Made by a program: the position numbers and the translations under genes
Assembly: GCF_035668035.1 (NCBI RefSeq)
Contig: NZ_JAYMYJ010000145.1
Coordinates: forward strand, 112,188 to 176,187
From: Thiothrix phosphatis
GTDB lineage: Bacteria; Pseudomonadota; Gammaproteobacteria; Thiotrichales; Thiotrichaceae
DNA length: 64,000 bases
Direction of reading: 5' to 3'
Notes under the pieces: generated by a model
Told to the model about the DNA's origin: nothing
Database searches by the model: none
The model's input: only the letters and a program-made list of their open reading frames with translations
Part shown: positions 53,776 to 62,087 of the stretch, in pieces
How the letters are laid out: each line of letters begins with the position of its first letter
How positions within the stretch are numbered: the stretch's first letter is position 1

Positions 53776-54763
53776 CCGTCGCCTCGCCACGTCCCAACAG
53801 GGTGAAATAGCCGATCACCAGCAGCCATAGCCCAATGCCGACGGCGTATTTGAGCGTGACAGGAATCCAGGTCTGCGATGACCAGAAGGCCTCCACGAAC
53901 GCCGCCATGATGAACAGCGTGGCCGCGCCGTATACAATGCCGATGGCTTCCTGCGCATTGTCGCGCAAGGCCAGCAGGCGCGATTTGCGCTTCGGCATGA
54001 CCAGCGCCTGCGCCAGCTTGAAGCCCGCCGCACCCGACAGCATGATCGCGGTCAGTTCGAAGGCGCTGTGCCCGGCCACAAATCCCCAGAAGGTTTCGAT
54101 ATAACCGATCTGGGTCAGATGCCCAGCCACCGCGCCAATCGTCAGCCCGTTGTAGAGCAGGAAAAACAGGCTGCCCAGCCCGTACAGCAAGCCGCCCGCG
54201 AATACCTGAAAGCCGATGCCGGTGTTGTTTTTGATGTAAAAGCCGAACATCAGCACATCGCTGTCGGCTTCACGTTCACGCCCCAGGCGGGAGGAACGCT
54301 CCGGGTTGTACATCTCTTCCATGCCTGCCACCTGCGAGCCGTCGATCACCGAGTACACCAGTTCCGGCTCAAACTGGATGGCGACCAGGATGGCGAAGAA
54401 ACTGCCGAAAAACAGCAGGCTGGAGAGCAGGATGGCGACCCATTCCCGCCGCGCCAGCCGGGGCAGGTCACGCAGGTAGAAGGTGATGAACCGGTGCGCA
54501 AAGTGCAGCCGTGAGGTGTACAGCTTATTGTGCCCACGCATCACCAACTGGTTGAGCTGTTCGATCAGCAGGGGGCTGTACATCCGCGATTGCGCCAATG
54601 CCAGATGGTGGCAGAGCTGGCGGTAGGCGCGCGGGAAATCCAGTTCCGGCTCCGTCAGGCCGTCCCGTTCCCGTTGCTTGCTGGGAATTTGCTGATAATC
54701 CAGCCAAAGTTCGAGCTGATCCCACAATGGTTGGTAGTGGTGGATGAACTGTTCCTGTTTCAT
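53765..54763 (-). CDS. SpoIIM-type stage II sporulation M-like membrane protein
   Basis: The 332-residue protein belongs to the SpoIIM/DUF95 family, which is found in many non-sporulating bacteria in MoxR operons. WVAILLSSLLFFGSFFAILVAI, IKNNTGIGFQVFAGGLLYGLGSLFFLLYNGLTIGAVAGHLTQIG and FVAGHSAFELTAIMLSGAAGFKLAQALVMP are membrane parts of the family. I chose ATG 54763, which overlaps the RDD stop by 4 bases. The exact function is unknown in Gram-negatives. Confidence 0.9.
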   Translation of the reverse strand: MKQEQFIHHYQPLWDQLELWLDYQQIPSKQRERDGLTEPELDFPRAYRQLCHHLALAQSRMYSPLLIEQLNQLVMRGHNKLYTSRLHFAHRFITFYLRDLPRLARREWVAILLSSLLFFGSFFAILVAIQFEPELVYSVIDGSQVAGMEEMYNPERSSRLGREREADSDVLMFGFYIKNNTGIGFQVFAGGLLYGLGSLFFLLYNGLTIGAVAGHLTQIGYIETFWGFVAGHSAFELTAIMLSGAAGFKLAQALVMPKRKSRLLALRDNAQEAIGIVYGAATLFIMAAFVEAFWSSQTWIPVTLKYAVGIGLWLLVIGYFTLLGRGEATDEA

Positions 54764-55446
54764 GCCCTGCCGCCTCCGGCCAGCCAACTGGCGACGCCGT
54801 ACAGCCACTGCGCCGCATTTTCCTGTTTTGCCGTCAGCGGGCCGGTCATGCGGGCGAGCTCTTCCAGCCGCGCTGGGGTCAATGTGTGGCTGCGCTGGGA
54901 AAACAACATGATGGCCTGTTGTTCGGGCAGGGTGAGGGTAATTTCCGGGCGCATGGGTTCAGCGTTGATCACATGGTTATGGCCATTGCGGCGGGGTTTG
55001 TGCAGCACCACAGTATTGGCGGCCAAGTCGCCAAGGCGCTGAAACCGGCGGTTCAGCAGCATGCTAATGAAACCGAAGCCGTAGAACAGGGGCAGGAAGT
55101 CCACCACCCGCAGCAGGTTGCGCACAATGGAGGCGGATGGTGTCACCGGGCTGGCGTCTTCCTGGGTGACATAGAGGTCGAGCATTTTCTTGCCCGGCGT
55201 TTGTCCCTGGCGGCGCAGCTCAAAATACACCGGATAAAACCATTCCAGCAGGAAGGTGAGGATCAGGGCGAGGCCAATGCCCATTTTGCCCAGCATCGCC
55301 AGCACCATGAACAACAGGATGCTGATGATGGAGCGCAGCAGCAAATCCACCATCCACGCCAACAGGCGGGGAACCGGCCCGGCGGGGGAAAGCTGCAAGG
55401 CGATGCCTTCAGGCGTATTGACGGTGTAGATCGTGTCCAGTCTCAT
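54760..55446 (-). CDS. RDD family membrane protein
   Basis: The 228 residues contain the RDD signature LSPAGPVPRLLAWMVDLLLRSIISILLFMVLAMLG, GQTPGKKMLDLYVT, NLLRVVDFLPLFYGFGFISMLLNRRFQRLGDLAANTVVL. RDD proteins are small polytopic membrane proteins, some linked to osmotic or ion transport. It is the first gene of the six-gene MoxR operon, and its promoter must lie in 55447-55586. Confidence 0.92.
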   Translation of the reverse strand: MRLDTIYTVNTPEGIALQLSPAGPVPRLLAWMVDLLLRSIISILLFMVLAMLGKMGIGLALILTFLLEWFYPVYFELRRQGQTPGKKMLDLYVTQEDASPVTPSASIVRNLLRVVDFLPLFYGFGFISMLLNRRFQRLGDLAANTVVLHKPRRNGHNHVINAEPMRPEITLTLPEQQAIMLFSQRSHTLTPARLEELARMTGPLTAKQENAAQWLYGVASWLAGGGRA

Positions 55447-55586
55447 GCAGACCTGTTGAAACCCTTTTGAGTGGCTGATTTGTATATTTTTCGGCGACCA
55501 GAATGAAGACCCGCCGCTGATATGTCAACCATCAGCTGACCAGTTTGCGCAACAGGGGCCAGTATTGATCTGCTATATTCCCGCCC

Positions 55587-56327
55587 ATGCCAGAAATCCA
55601 GACTTTGTACGACAATACTGATGAGTTCGGCCCCATCACCGTCACCGATGATGGGCAATGCCGGATATTGTCGTTTGCCGCCAACGATGAGCAAAGTTGC
55701 TGCTTGAAGGCGGCACCGCATGTGCTGCAATTTGAGTACACGCAAGCGATGCTGCTGGTGTTGTTGTTCCAGCAACCGCAGCGGGTGTTGATTCTGGGTT
55801 TAGGCGGCGGCAGTCTGGTGAGCGCCTTGCATCATTGCATTCCCGGCGTCCGCATCACGGCGGTGGAACTGCGCCAGAGCGTGATTGACCTGGCTTACCG
55901 CTATTTCCAGATGCCGCGCGGAAAACGGGTGCAGGTGGTGTGCGGCAATGCGGATGCTTATATATGCGCAGAACAGGCGCACAAGCAGGATGTGGTGTTC
56001 GCTGACCTATACCACAGCTGCGGGGTGGATGACGTGCAGTTGAAGGCGGATTTCATTGCCCGTTGCGCAGCCATCCTCAAACAGGATGGCTGGCTGGTGC
56101 TGAACTGTTGGAATGAGCATCGTGAAGACATCATCCTGCGCAAGGCTTTGCAGGAGTGTTTCAGCGACATCCGGACAGTCCTCACCAGCAGCCGCAATTG
56201 GGTGATTTTGGCGGGCAAAACGCCGAGCTGGCGCACCAACAGTGAAATGAAGGAAACCGCTTTCCAGTTATCCAGCGCATTGGGTTTTCCATTAACCCGG
56301 CATCTGGCGCGTATGCGGGCGTTTTGA
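55587..56327 (+). CDS. Spermidine-synthase-like methyltransferase-fold protein
   Basis: The 246 residues match the spermidine synthase-like family. LQFEYTQAMLLVLLFQQPQRVLILGLGGGSLVSALHHCIPGVRITAVELRQSVIDLAYRYF is the nucleotide-binding loop and acidic strand. DVVFADLYHSCGVDDVQLKADFIARCAAIL follows. The Asp-Tyr pairs that bind polyamine substrates in true SpeE are not all evident, so the reaction is uncertain. It is a single gene followed by a terminator. Confidence 0.82.
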   Translation: MPEIQTLYDNTDEFGPITVTDDGQCRILSFAANDEQSCCLKAAPHVLQFEYTQAMLLVLLFQQPQRVLILGLGGGSLVSALHHCIPGVRITAVELRQSVIDLAYRYFQMPRGKRVQVVCGNADAYICAEQAHKQDVVFADLYHSCGVDDVQLKADFIARCAAILKQDGWLVLNCWNEHREDIILRKALQECFSDIRTVLTSSRNWVILAGKTPSWRTNSEMKETAFQLSSALGFPLTRHLARMRAF

Positions 56328-56400
56328 CTAAAGCTCAAAACATGTCCGGGCTGGTTGGCTGTTTTTATCGCCAGATCACACAAACGAGGGACGCGGTGAC

Positions 56401-56423
56401 AGCCCCGGTTAAGGGGCTTTTTT
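56401..56423 (+). terminator. Rho-independent terminator
   Basis: AGCCCC (56401-56406) pairs with GGGGCT (56413-56418) around GGTTAA, followed by T residues. It ends the spermidine-synthase-like gene at 56327. Confidence 0.85.
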
Positions 56424-56440
56424 GAATCCTGTTACAGATT

Positions 56441-56860
56441 TCAAGTTGATGGCTTGAACGGGTTGACGACCAGCAAGCGCCCGCGAATGTTCAGGTGATG
56501 TTGCATGTCTTCTGAGTACAGCACGCCGCAGCCTGCCCGCAAGGCGGAAGCCACGATCAGGCTGTCCCAGTAGGAAAGGCGGTAGTCCAGCCGCAAACCG
56601 GCGGCGGTGAGCAGGTCTTCCGGCTCCTGCGCCAGGACGGGGTAGCTTGCCATGAAGTCAGCCAGGAAGGTTTGGATGTAGGCGTGGTCTTTGCCCGCCT
56701 TGCGTATCAGGTTGACGCTGATTTCGTTGGTGACCTGAACGCTGCTGCACACATCGCCATCGGCGACCAAGCTGGTGCTATTTGGTGTTTGGTGTCGTCG
56801 ACTTGATGAGCGCGTAAAGCCAGATGTTGGTGTCGCAAAAGGCTTTGTTATCGGGCATAG
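56441..56860 (-). pseudogene. vapC: PIN-domain toxin (VapC type), frameshifted
   Basis: The frame starting at ATG 56860 gives MPDNKAFCDTNIWLYALIKS, with the first acidic PIN residues, and then stops at TAG 56780-56778. The remaining PIN half (LVADGDVCSSVQVTNEISVNLIRKAG, then YRLSYWDSLIVASALRAGCGVLYSEDM) is open in another frame down to 56441. Removing one A from the AAATAG run restores one continuous protein. The toxin is probably inactive unless this is a sequence error. It overlaps the antitoxin gene by 13 bases, the usual VapBC layout. Confidence 0.72.
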
Positions 56861-57060
56861 ATGTCTTCCCGCTCCATGGGTGTGAAGCCGGGCAACTGGA
56901 TGGGGTTTTGCAGGTAGGTGCTGATGAATGCGCGGCGGGGCATTTGCTGTTCGCGGCGTTGGCGCACGAGTTCCTGTAGCGCAAGGTGGATGACTTCGCG
57001 CTTGTTGCCGCGGATGGCTTCTTTGATGAGTGTATCATCCAGCACGATATTGGTGCGCAT
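56848..57060 (-). CDS. vapB: VapB-type antitoxin
   Basis: The 70 residues begin MRTNIVLDDTLIKEAIRGNKREVIHLALQELVRQRR, the typical short ribbon-helix-helix of the VapB family. They continue into a C-terminal tail (LQNPIQLPGFTPMEREDIYAR) that would bind the toxin. It overlaps the PIN gene start. A palindrome 14 bases upstream is the probable operator. Confidence 0.85.
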   Translation of the reverse strand: MRTNIVLDDTLIKEAIRGNKREVIHLALQELVRQRREQQMPRRAFISTYLQNPIQLPGFTPMEREDIYAR

Positions 57061-57073
57061 GGTGAACCCCTTG

Positions 57074-57095
57074 TATGTGTATTGCTATACACATA
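57074..57095. promoter_or_regulatory. Palindromic operator of the VapB/VapC operon
   Basis: TATGTGTAT (57074-57082) and ATACACATA (57087-57095) are perfect 9-base arms around TGCT, 14 bases upstream of the antitoxin ATG. Toxin-antitoxin operons are usually autorepressed through such sites. Confidence 0.75.
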
Positions 57096-57292
57096 GTAGC
57101 GGGGCAATGGGTTTTCATCAAGAACGGACGGAAAGCCCGCCTGCTCGCAGCTTCTGGGCTACTTATCGCCAGTTGCAGCCGTGTAAGCAATCATGAACAC
57201 CCACTCATTGCCTCATCAATGACAATTTAACTTCTTTAAGCCCTATACTGAGCCCAACATTTTTGAAATTTTCCGTCATCGCTGCGGATTGG

Positions 57293-58867
57293 CTAACAAC
57301 TGCCCTTCCTGATGCCGTTGCCGGACACCACGCCCGCGACCAGCAGGCCGATGGGGGACAAGATCACCCCCACCACGGCCCCCAGCATTTCCAGCGCGCC
57401 CACCGCCATCGAAACCACGCCTGCAACCATCGAGAACCCCGCCAGCCCCGCCACCACGCCGCCCGCGACCATCGCAAAGCGGGCGAGGGCAGGGTGCTCA
57501 TGGGCGGCGTTGGTCAGCCAGGAAACGGCGTCGCCCAGCATCCGCAGCCCCTGGGTGGCCATATCCAGCAAGCCGCCATCCTGCCCCAGCGCCAATTGGA
57601 AATCTTTCCACTTGGCGTCCAGCGACATTTGCTGGCCAGCGTAGTTTTTCTGGATGGCTTCATAGCTGCCGTCGATTCCCCGCGCTTTGTCGAACGCCTC
57701 AACCGAACGGTGGATCGGTTCCTGCTGTTTGTGGATCAGGTTGAACATCTTGCCGCCCTGGCGGCCGAAGATGAGGGAGTTTTCCGTCATGATGTCGCTT
57801 TCGGACAGGCCACGGCCTTTGTACTTGGGCAACATGACCTTTTCATAGAAGGCCACCGGGTCAGTCGACAGCAGGCTGCTGGTGTCCTGGTCCAATACCC
57901 GTTTGCCGGGGACAAACTTTTTCACCCCGCCCAGCTTGTCGAACACCACGGCATCTTCATTCCAGATGCCATAATCAATCATCTTGTGGGCCATCGCCTT
58001 GTTTTTGACGATGCCATTCATGCGCTGGAAAGAAGTCATCAGCGCGTCGCCCGCCGCGCCGCCTTTCATTTCGCCGATGATCGGCTCCAGCTTCGCAAAC
58101 AGCGCCTGGTCGGAAAGCTGGTAGGCGGAAGAGCCTGCCTTGCTGACAAACTGGCGCAACTGATCCCAGTTCACATTGCCGCCGGAACTCTGGATCGCCT
58201 TGAAACCGCCGCTCATCAGCTCATTGAAGCGTTCGGGGGATTTCAGCCCGCCCATCTGCTCGGTGAAGCGCAGCATGTCCATCTGCTGATCCTGCATCAG
58301 CCCCTGCATGTGCTCATCCAGCCCCTTGCTCGCCACATTGACCTTGGCCAGCATCGGGGCCGCCATCTTGGCGGCGGCCAACTGCTCATCCAGCGTTTTG
58401 GCTCCAGATTCGCGGAACACGCCCTGCGCTTCCGTCATATAGCGCAGCATGTCCACCCGGCTGGCCCCGGCAATGTTGGCGGCGGAAGCAAATTTCTCAG
58501 CTTCAGCCAGCGCCGCGCCCCCCATCCCGTACTGGTTGAATTTTTCGGTGATCGTCTGGTATTCGCGGCTGGTGTCCAGCACCCCGTGCATGAAGTCCTG
58601 GACAGGGGCGGCAAGCTCCATCGCGCCGGATTTAAGCTTGCCGAACCCCGATTGGAAGCGCTTGATCGCGCCAGAATTCTGCGCGATCAGCGAGCGCAGC
58701 GGGGATGTCACCTTGTCCACCAGTTGCACCGTGAATTTGTGTGCCTTCGCCAGCGGCCCCGTGGCGGCGGCGCGCTGCATGTTCCCCATCAGGTTGGTGA
58801 TCTTGTTGAGGGGGCCGGTGACCCTGTCGACCAGCGACACGATGAATTCCAGCCGGTTGCCGCTCAT
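57293..58867 (-). CDS. Phage tail tape measure protein, truncated at the C-terminus
   Basis: The 524 residues begin MSGNRLEFIVSLVDRVTGPLNKI. They show the repetitive start of a tape measure, with a second VQLVDKVTSPLRSLIAQN. A long helical part follows, and hydrophobic helices (MVAGGVVAGLAGFSMVAGVVSMAVGALEMLGAVVGVILSPIGLLVAGVVSG) come near the end. The end NGIRKGSC is not typical. Full-length proteins usually go on for hundreds of residues, so the right-hand end of the gene is probably lost. The ATG overlaps the -1 frame stop of the chaperone. Confidence 0.82.
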   Translation of the reverse strand: MSGNRLEFIVSLVDRVTGPLNKITNLMGNMQRAAATGPLAKAHKFTVQLVDKVTSPLRSLIAQNSGAIKRFQSGFGKLKSGAMELAAPVQDFMHGVLDTSREYQTITEKFNQYGMGGAALAEAEKFASAANIAGASRVDMLRYMTEAQGVFRESGAKTLDEQLAAAKMAAPMLAKVNVASKGLDEHMQGLMQDQQMDMLRFTEQMGGLKSPERFNELMSGGFKAIQSSGGNVNWDQLRQFVSKAGSSAYQLSDQALFAKLEPIIGEMKGGAAGDALMTSFQRMNGIVKNKAMAHKMIDYGIWNEDAVVFDKLGGVKKFVPGKRVLDQDTSSLLSTDPVAFYEKVMLPKYKGRGLSESDIMTENSLIFGRQGGKMFNLIHKQQEPIHRSVEAFDKARGIDGSYEAIQKNYAGQQMSLDAKWKDFQLALGQDGGLLDMATQGLRMLGDAVSWLTNAAHEHPALARFAMVAGGVVAGLAGFSMVAGVVSMAVGALEMLGAVVGVILSPIGLLVAGVVSGNGIRKGSC

Positions 58868-59345
58868 GCGTCACCCCCCAGCGACCGGGAAATGCCGTTG
58901 GCGATGGCGATTTCCATCCGTTCCCAGTAGCGCCTTTCCAGCCACAGCGCCGCGCCGAGGCTTTCCTCGTCGTGTTGCCCAGGCGGGATGTGCGGCAGGT
59001 AGTGCATCGCCAGGGTTTCCAATTGCCTTAAACCGTCGCTGCTGGCGTAGTCTGCCCATCCTTCGGCTTTTTTACGCTGATCTCCACCTTCGGCAGGAAT
59101 TCTTCCAGCAGCGCGCCCGCCACTTGCCCCGCCATGCCTTCATTGGCGGACAGGTAGGCAATAAAGTCCTGCTTCTGGCTGGCGTCGGCACAAGCGAGCG
59201 TGAAGTTATGCAATGGCGCGACCTTGTCTTTGCCCATCAGCGCGTTTTGCAGCCGGTGGTAGGCGTCGCTGGTGACGGTAAAGCTGAACTCGTGCAAATC
59301 GCCGTTTTCGGTGTTGGCCAGCTCCAGGGTGATGTCTTTCTGCAT
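58864..59345 (-). CDS. Phage tail assembly chaperone, with programmed -1 frameshift product
   Basis: The zero frame gives 105 residues (MQKDITLELANTENGDLHEF...) ending at a stop at 59028. The codons GTA AAA AAG (59075-59067) hold an A AAA AAG slippery heptamer at 59073-59067, with a GGAG 8 bases upstream. A -1 shift there continues in frame for 67 codons (starting AEGWADYASSDGL, ending ISRSLGGDA). The TGA at 58866-58864 overlaps the tape-measure ATG. The long product would be 160 residues. This is the lambda G/GT type arrangement. The middle region has no usable start of its own. Confidence 0.78.
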
Positions 59346-59399
59346 GGGGAGTCTCCGTTATGGTGGGGTGGCCGCCGGTGGTTCACGGGCGGCGGTAAA

Positions 59400-59852
59400 T
59401 CAGTAGAAACCGGCGGTTTCGGCGGCGGTCAGGTACGGGATGCCGTCGATGCTGACGAAATCCGGCGAGGTCACGTCATATTCGACCGTGTGGGTCATCT
59501 TCTCGCCGCCCTTGCTTTCACTGCTCCACAGGTCGGAAAGGCGCAGCAGGCAGCCATGGGCGCTCACGTCCTTGGCCAGCCCGCCCGCCGAGGCGAACGC
59601 CTGAATGTCCTGTGGCGCGATGTCCTTCCAGCTGGCGCCGCCGACGCCCTGCAACAGCATGTCGAAATTGCTGGAATCCAGGGTGATGGAGCCGCTGGCG
59701 GTGGTTTCGCCGTCCACCCAGCCATTGGGGACGCCATTGGTCAGCGCCACCGCGCGCTTGTCATCAATTTTCAGTTCAAACTTTTCCGCGAACAGCATCA
59801 CGCCGCCCACGTACAGGCGCACGTCCTTGCCTGAAATGCGTTTTGTGCTCAT
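59400..59852 (-). CDS. Phage tail tube protein, DUF2597 family
   Basis: The 150 residues start MSTKRISGKDVRLYVGGVMLFAEKFELKIDDKRAVALTNGVPNGWVDGETTASGSITLDSSNFDMLL and end with GGEKMTHTVEYDVTSPDFVSIDGIPYL. These match the DUF2597 family found with tail sheath genes in contractile phages. It lies 2 bases from the sheath gene stop. Confidence 0.82.
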   Translation of the reverse strand: MSTKRISGKDVRLYVGGVMLFAEKFELKIDDKRAVALTNGVPNGWVDGETTASGSITLDSSNFDMLLQGVGGASWKDIAPQDIQAFASAGGLAKDVSAHGCLLRLSDLWSSESKGGEKMTHTVEYDVTSPDFVSIDGIPYLTAAETAGFY

Positions 59853-59854
59853 GT

Positions 59855-61003
59855 TTACAGCTCCCCACTCAGGTCAAGGGCGATGGATGTGACAATCTGT
59901 TTTGGGCAGCGGTACGGCTTGACCACCAGCACCAGGTTGACGCGGGTCATGGAAACCCACTGGATCACCACCGACCCCGCCCCTGGCGGCATGATGTCGC
60001 CCACCAGCGGCAGCTTTTGCCCGCCGACTTCGACGGTGGCGGTCTTGCTCATCTCCCGCAGCGGGCGGGCGAAGTGGTGTTTGTGCCACGCCATGCTGTC
60101 GGGCGTGTCGTTGAAATTCTTGTTGCCGATGCGCCCGATGGCGAGGATGCGCACCGCGCGGCAGGCTTTGAGGACCGGCCGCAGGTATTCAACCACTTGG
60201 AAATCGCCAGCCGGGGTCTCCAGCAGGTTGCCATCCGCCCAGTAGGTTCCTGGGTAGTCGGCATAATGCTGCGGCACGCTCAGGCGGGCGGCGTCCAGCG
60301 CCATCAGGGTGGACTCGTCGAGCAAACGCCCGTCCGCATCCACCGGCTCCTCGCCCAGCCCTAGCCCCAGCAACGGCCCGGTCTCCACCCGCATCGGGGT
60401 GTCGGCGACGCCCACGGAGCGGTCACACAAGCGCCCGGCGATGACGCCGACGTTGTTGCCGTGCAACTGCGGGACGGCCATCACGCGGTTGGCGGCCAGC
60501 GGGGCGACCAGCGCGGTGGTGGCCGCCTCGTAATCCGCCCAGGTCTGCGTTTGCAGGCAGCCGGGGACGGCGAGGATGGCGAACATCTGGCGGCCGGTTG
60601 CGCCGCGCAGCTCCATCAGCTTGTCGTGCCAGGCGCTGATCTCAGCTGCCGTCTGCGCGGTGCGCAGCACCACCACCGCCTCCGGCGATGTCCCACGGAA
60701 TGCCGTCGCCATCGCCTCATCGAATGCCGCCAACAAGTCGGCATTGTCATCATCCGCCGCCACCGGCAGCGCCCAGGCAAACCAGTTGTCGCCCGCATTC
60801 AGGCGGGCGGCGGCCAGGTTGGTTTTCAGGGGGGAGTCGGCGTCACCCAGCAGCCCGTCCAGGTCGCTGGCGTTGCCCAATGACAAGGTTTTGCCGAGGT
60901 TGTCCGGGTTGCCCCCAACGCCGATGAAAAGGAATTTCCGCTCGATCTCCGGGAACTCGCCCTGGCTCAGATTGAGGTTGTTGACTGAAACTGTACCGCG
61001 CAT
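59855..61003 (-). CDS. Phage tail sheath protein, DUF2586 family
   Basis: The 382-residue protein matches DUF2586 sheath proteins. It opens VSVNNLNLSQGEFPEIERKFLFIGVG and has ALDAARLSVPQHYADYPGTYWADGNLLETPAGDFQVVEYLRPVLKACRAVRILAIGRIGNKNFNDTPDSMAWHKHHFA. The C-terminal part has PPGAGSVVIQWVSMTRVNLVLVVKPYRCPKQIVTSIALDL. It would form the contractile sheath around the tube. It is upstream of the tube gene in the same operon. Confidence 0.82.
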   Translation of the reverse strand: MRGTVSVNNLNLSQGEFPEIERKFLFIGVGGNPDNLGKTLSLGNASDLDGLLGDADSPLKTNLAAARLNAGDNWFAWALPVAADDDNADLLAAFDEAMATAFRGTSPEAVVVLRTAQTAAEISAWHDKLMELRGATGRQMFAILAVPGCLQTQTWADYEAATTALVAPLAANRVMAVPQLHGNNVGVIAGRLCDRSVGVADTPMRVETGPLLGLGLGEEPVDADGRLLDESTLMALDAARLSVPQHYADYPGTYWADGNLLETPAGDFQVVEYLRPVLKACRAVRILAIGRIGNKNFNDTPDSMAWHKHHFARPLREMSKTATVEVGGQKLPLVGDIMPPGAGSVVIQWVSMTRVNLVLVVKPYRCPKQIVTSIALDLSGEL

Positions 61004-61275
61004 GTCGTGTCCTGCTGTAGCGGGAAAGTGCCGTCATCACGACGGGATTGCCGCCACTCTACACAGCCAGGCGCACGCGCATGGGCTGGTGTTCCAACCC
61101 GCGCGGCGCTGGTTGAAACAAACCTGGGGGGCGGCAGCCCTGATGCGCCCACGGATAGGAATTTGCCGCCACAGGTTTTCGGTGTTAACGTCGACGCTGC
61201 AATCAGGCTTTTTTTACCGGATACAGGTTTTTATGGACAGGCGGGTTTGGTTGCCTTCCACACAGGAGCATGGGT

Positions 61276-61551
61276 ATGGATTTTGAGTGGGATGACAACA
61301 AGGCAGCGGCGAATGGGCGTAAGCATGGCGTCAGCTTTGCCGAAGCCCAGACCATTTTTGCCGACCCGTTGGAGATCACCATTCCAGACCCTGACCATTC
61401 GGAAGGTGAGTTCCGTTTCCTGAGCATTGGCCGCTCTGATCAAGGCAACCTGCTGGTTGTTTCCTACACTGAACGGGCTGATGCGCTTATCCGGCTGATC
61501 AGCGCCCGCCACGCCACCCGACAGGAGAGAAAACAGTATGAGCAACCATGA
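61276..61551 (+). CDS. brnT: BrnT-family toxin
   Basis: BrnT is a RelE-like ribonuclease. The 91 residues start MDFEWDDNKAAANGRKHGVSFAEAQTIFADPLEITIPDPDHSEGEFRFLSIGRSDQGNLLVVSYTERAD, with the conserved FEWD and KHGVSF blocks. They end LIRLISARHATRQERKQYE. I chose ATG 61276, with AGGAG 7 bases upstream, over ATG 61270. The frame overlaps the next gene by 14 bases. Confidence 0.92.
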   Translation: MDFEWDDNKAAANGRKHGVSFAEAQTIFADPLEITIPDPDHSEGEFRFLSIGRSDQGNLLVVSYTERADALIRLISARHATRQERKQYEQP

Positions 61552-61750
61552 TGAGATGAGGCCGGAATACGATTTTTCCGGCGGTGTGCGCGGCAAGCAT
61601 CATAAGGCTTACCAGGAAGGCTCCAATGTGGTTCGGTTGGACAGCGACGTGGCCGTGCATTTCAAGGATTCAGCGGCGGTCAACCACGCCTTGCGGATGT
61701 TGATCCGGCTGGCTGGCGAGGAAGTCCAGCCAAAGCAGGACGCGGCCTGA
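61538..61750 (+). CDS. BrnA-like antitoxin
   Basis: The 70-residue product lies directly after brnT with overlap, as antitoxins of this system do. It has MRPEYDFSGGVRGKHHKAYQEGSNVVRLDSDVAVHFKDSAAVNHALRMLIRLAGEE, a DNA-binding type tail (RLDSDV...VNHALR) after a short acidic N-part. It is shorter than common BrnA proteins, so its grouping is by position and the RLD-DV motif. Confidence 0.75.
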   Translation: MSNHDEMRPEYDFSGGVRGKHHKAYQEGSNVVRLDSDVAVHFKDSAAVNHALRMLIRLAGEEVQPKQDAA

Positions 61751-61762
61751 GCCAGATCACAA

Positions 61763-61787
61763 AAAAGCCCGCGCAGGGCGGGCTTTT
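61763..61787 (+). terminator. Rho-independent terminator of the brnT operon
   Basis: AAAAGCCCGC (61763-61772) and GCGGGCTTTT (61778-61787) form a perfect 10-base stem with a 5-base loop. It would also work toward the minus-strand genes to the right. Confidence 0.85.
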
Positions 61788-61811
61788 GCTCATGGTTTCT
61801 ATAGTGCGGGG

Positions 61812-62087
61812 TTAGGTGGCCAATCCACCAAACAAACCCAATTGATCCAAATGATTTGATTGGGGCTTTTTGTGAGATGCCAGATCAACCTTATTCCCCT
61901 CCCATTTCATCGACGATGAAGCAGAGAATTTGCCGTGGCACATTTCACATTCATGCACCGGCATGGGAATAGTTATTGTCTTGCTTACCTCTTGGGTGTG
62001 CCGACAGTGCGGGCATTCGGCGATAAGGATATTGATAGCCGGTACAACCGGCACGCCAGCTACCCAAAACTCAATTTCTTCGTTCAT
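61812..62087 (-). CDS. Small zinc-ribbon protein
   Basis: The 91 residues open with MNEEIEFWVAGVPVVPAINILIAECPHCRHTQEVSKTITIPMPVHECEMCHGKFSAS. Two CxxC pairs form a probable zinc ribbon. The start ATG 62087 overlaps the BRO gene stop. The function is unknown; it is the last gene of a four-gene accessory operon. Confidence 0.62.
   Translation of the reverse strand: MNEEIEFWVAGVPVVPAINILIAECPHCRHTQEVSKTITIPMPVHECEMCHGKFSASSSMKWEGNKVDLASHKKPQSNHLDQLGLFGGLAT

Larger units (their letters stand above)
57293..61003 (-). mobile_element. Prophage remnant: contractile-tail module
   Basis: Four genes run minus in the order sheath, tube, tail-assembly chaperone with frameshift, tape measure, as in contractile (myovirus-like) tails. 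The tape measure is truncated near 57300 and no baseplate, fibre or lysis genes follow to the left. Capsid genes are not visible to the right up to 64000. The element is therefore a decayed prophage or a tailocin fragment. The region 57096-57292 between it and vapB holds no gene that I can support. Confidence 0.75.

Noticed and set aside
57263..58930. A 555-codon plus-strand frame opposite the tape measure
   Set aside because: It is His/Gln/Leu-rich shadow sequence with no motif, while the minus strand carries a coherent phage protein.
61090..61125. Imperfect inverted repeat TGTTCCAACC / GGTTGAAACA
   Set aside because: One mismatch and a long spacer make it weak, with no gene context to support it as a site or attachment sequence.
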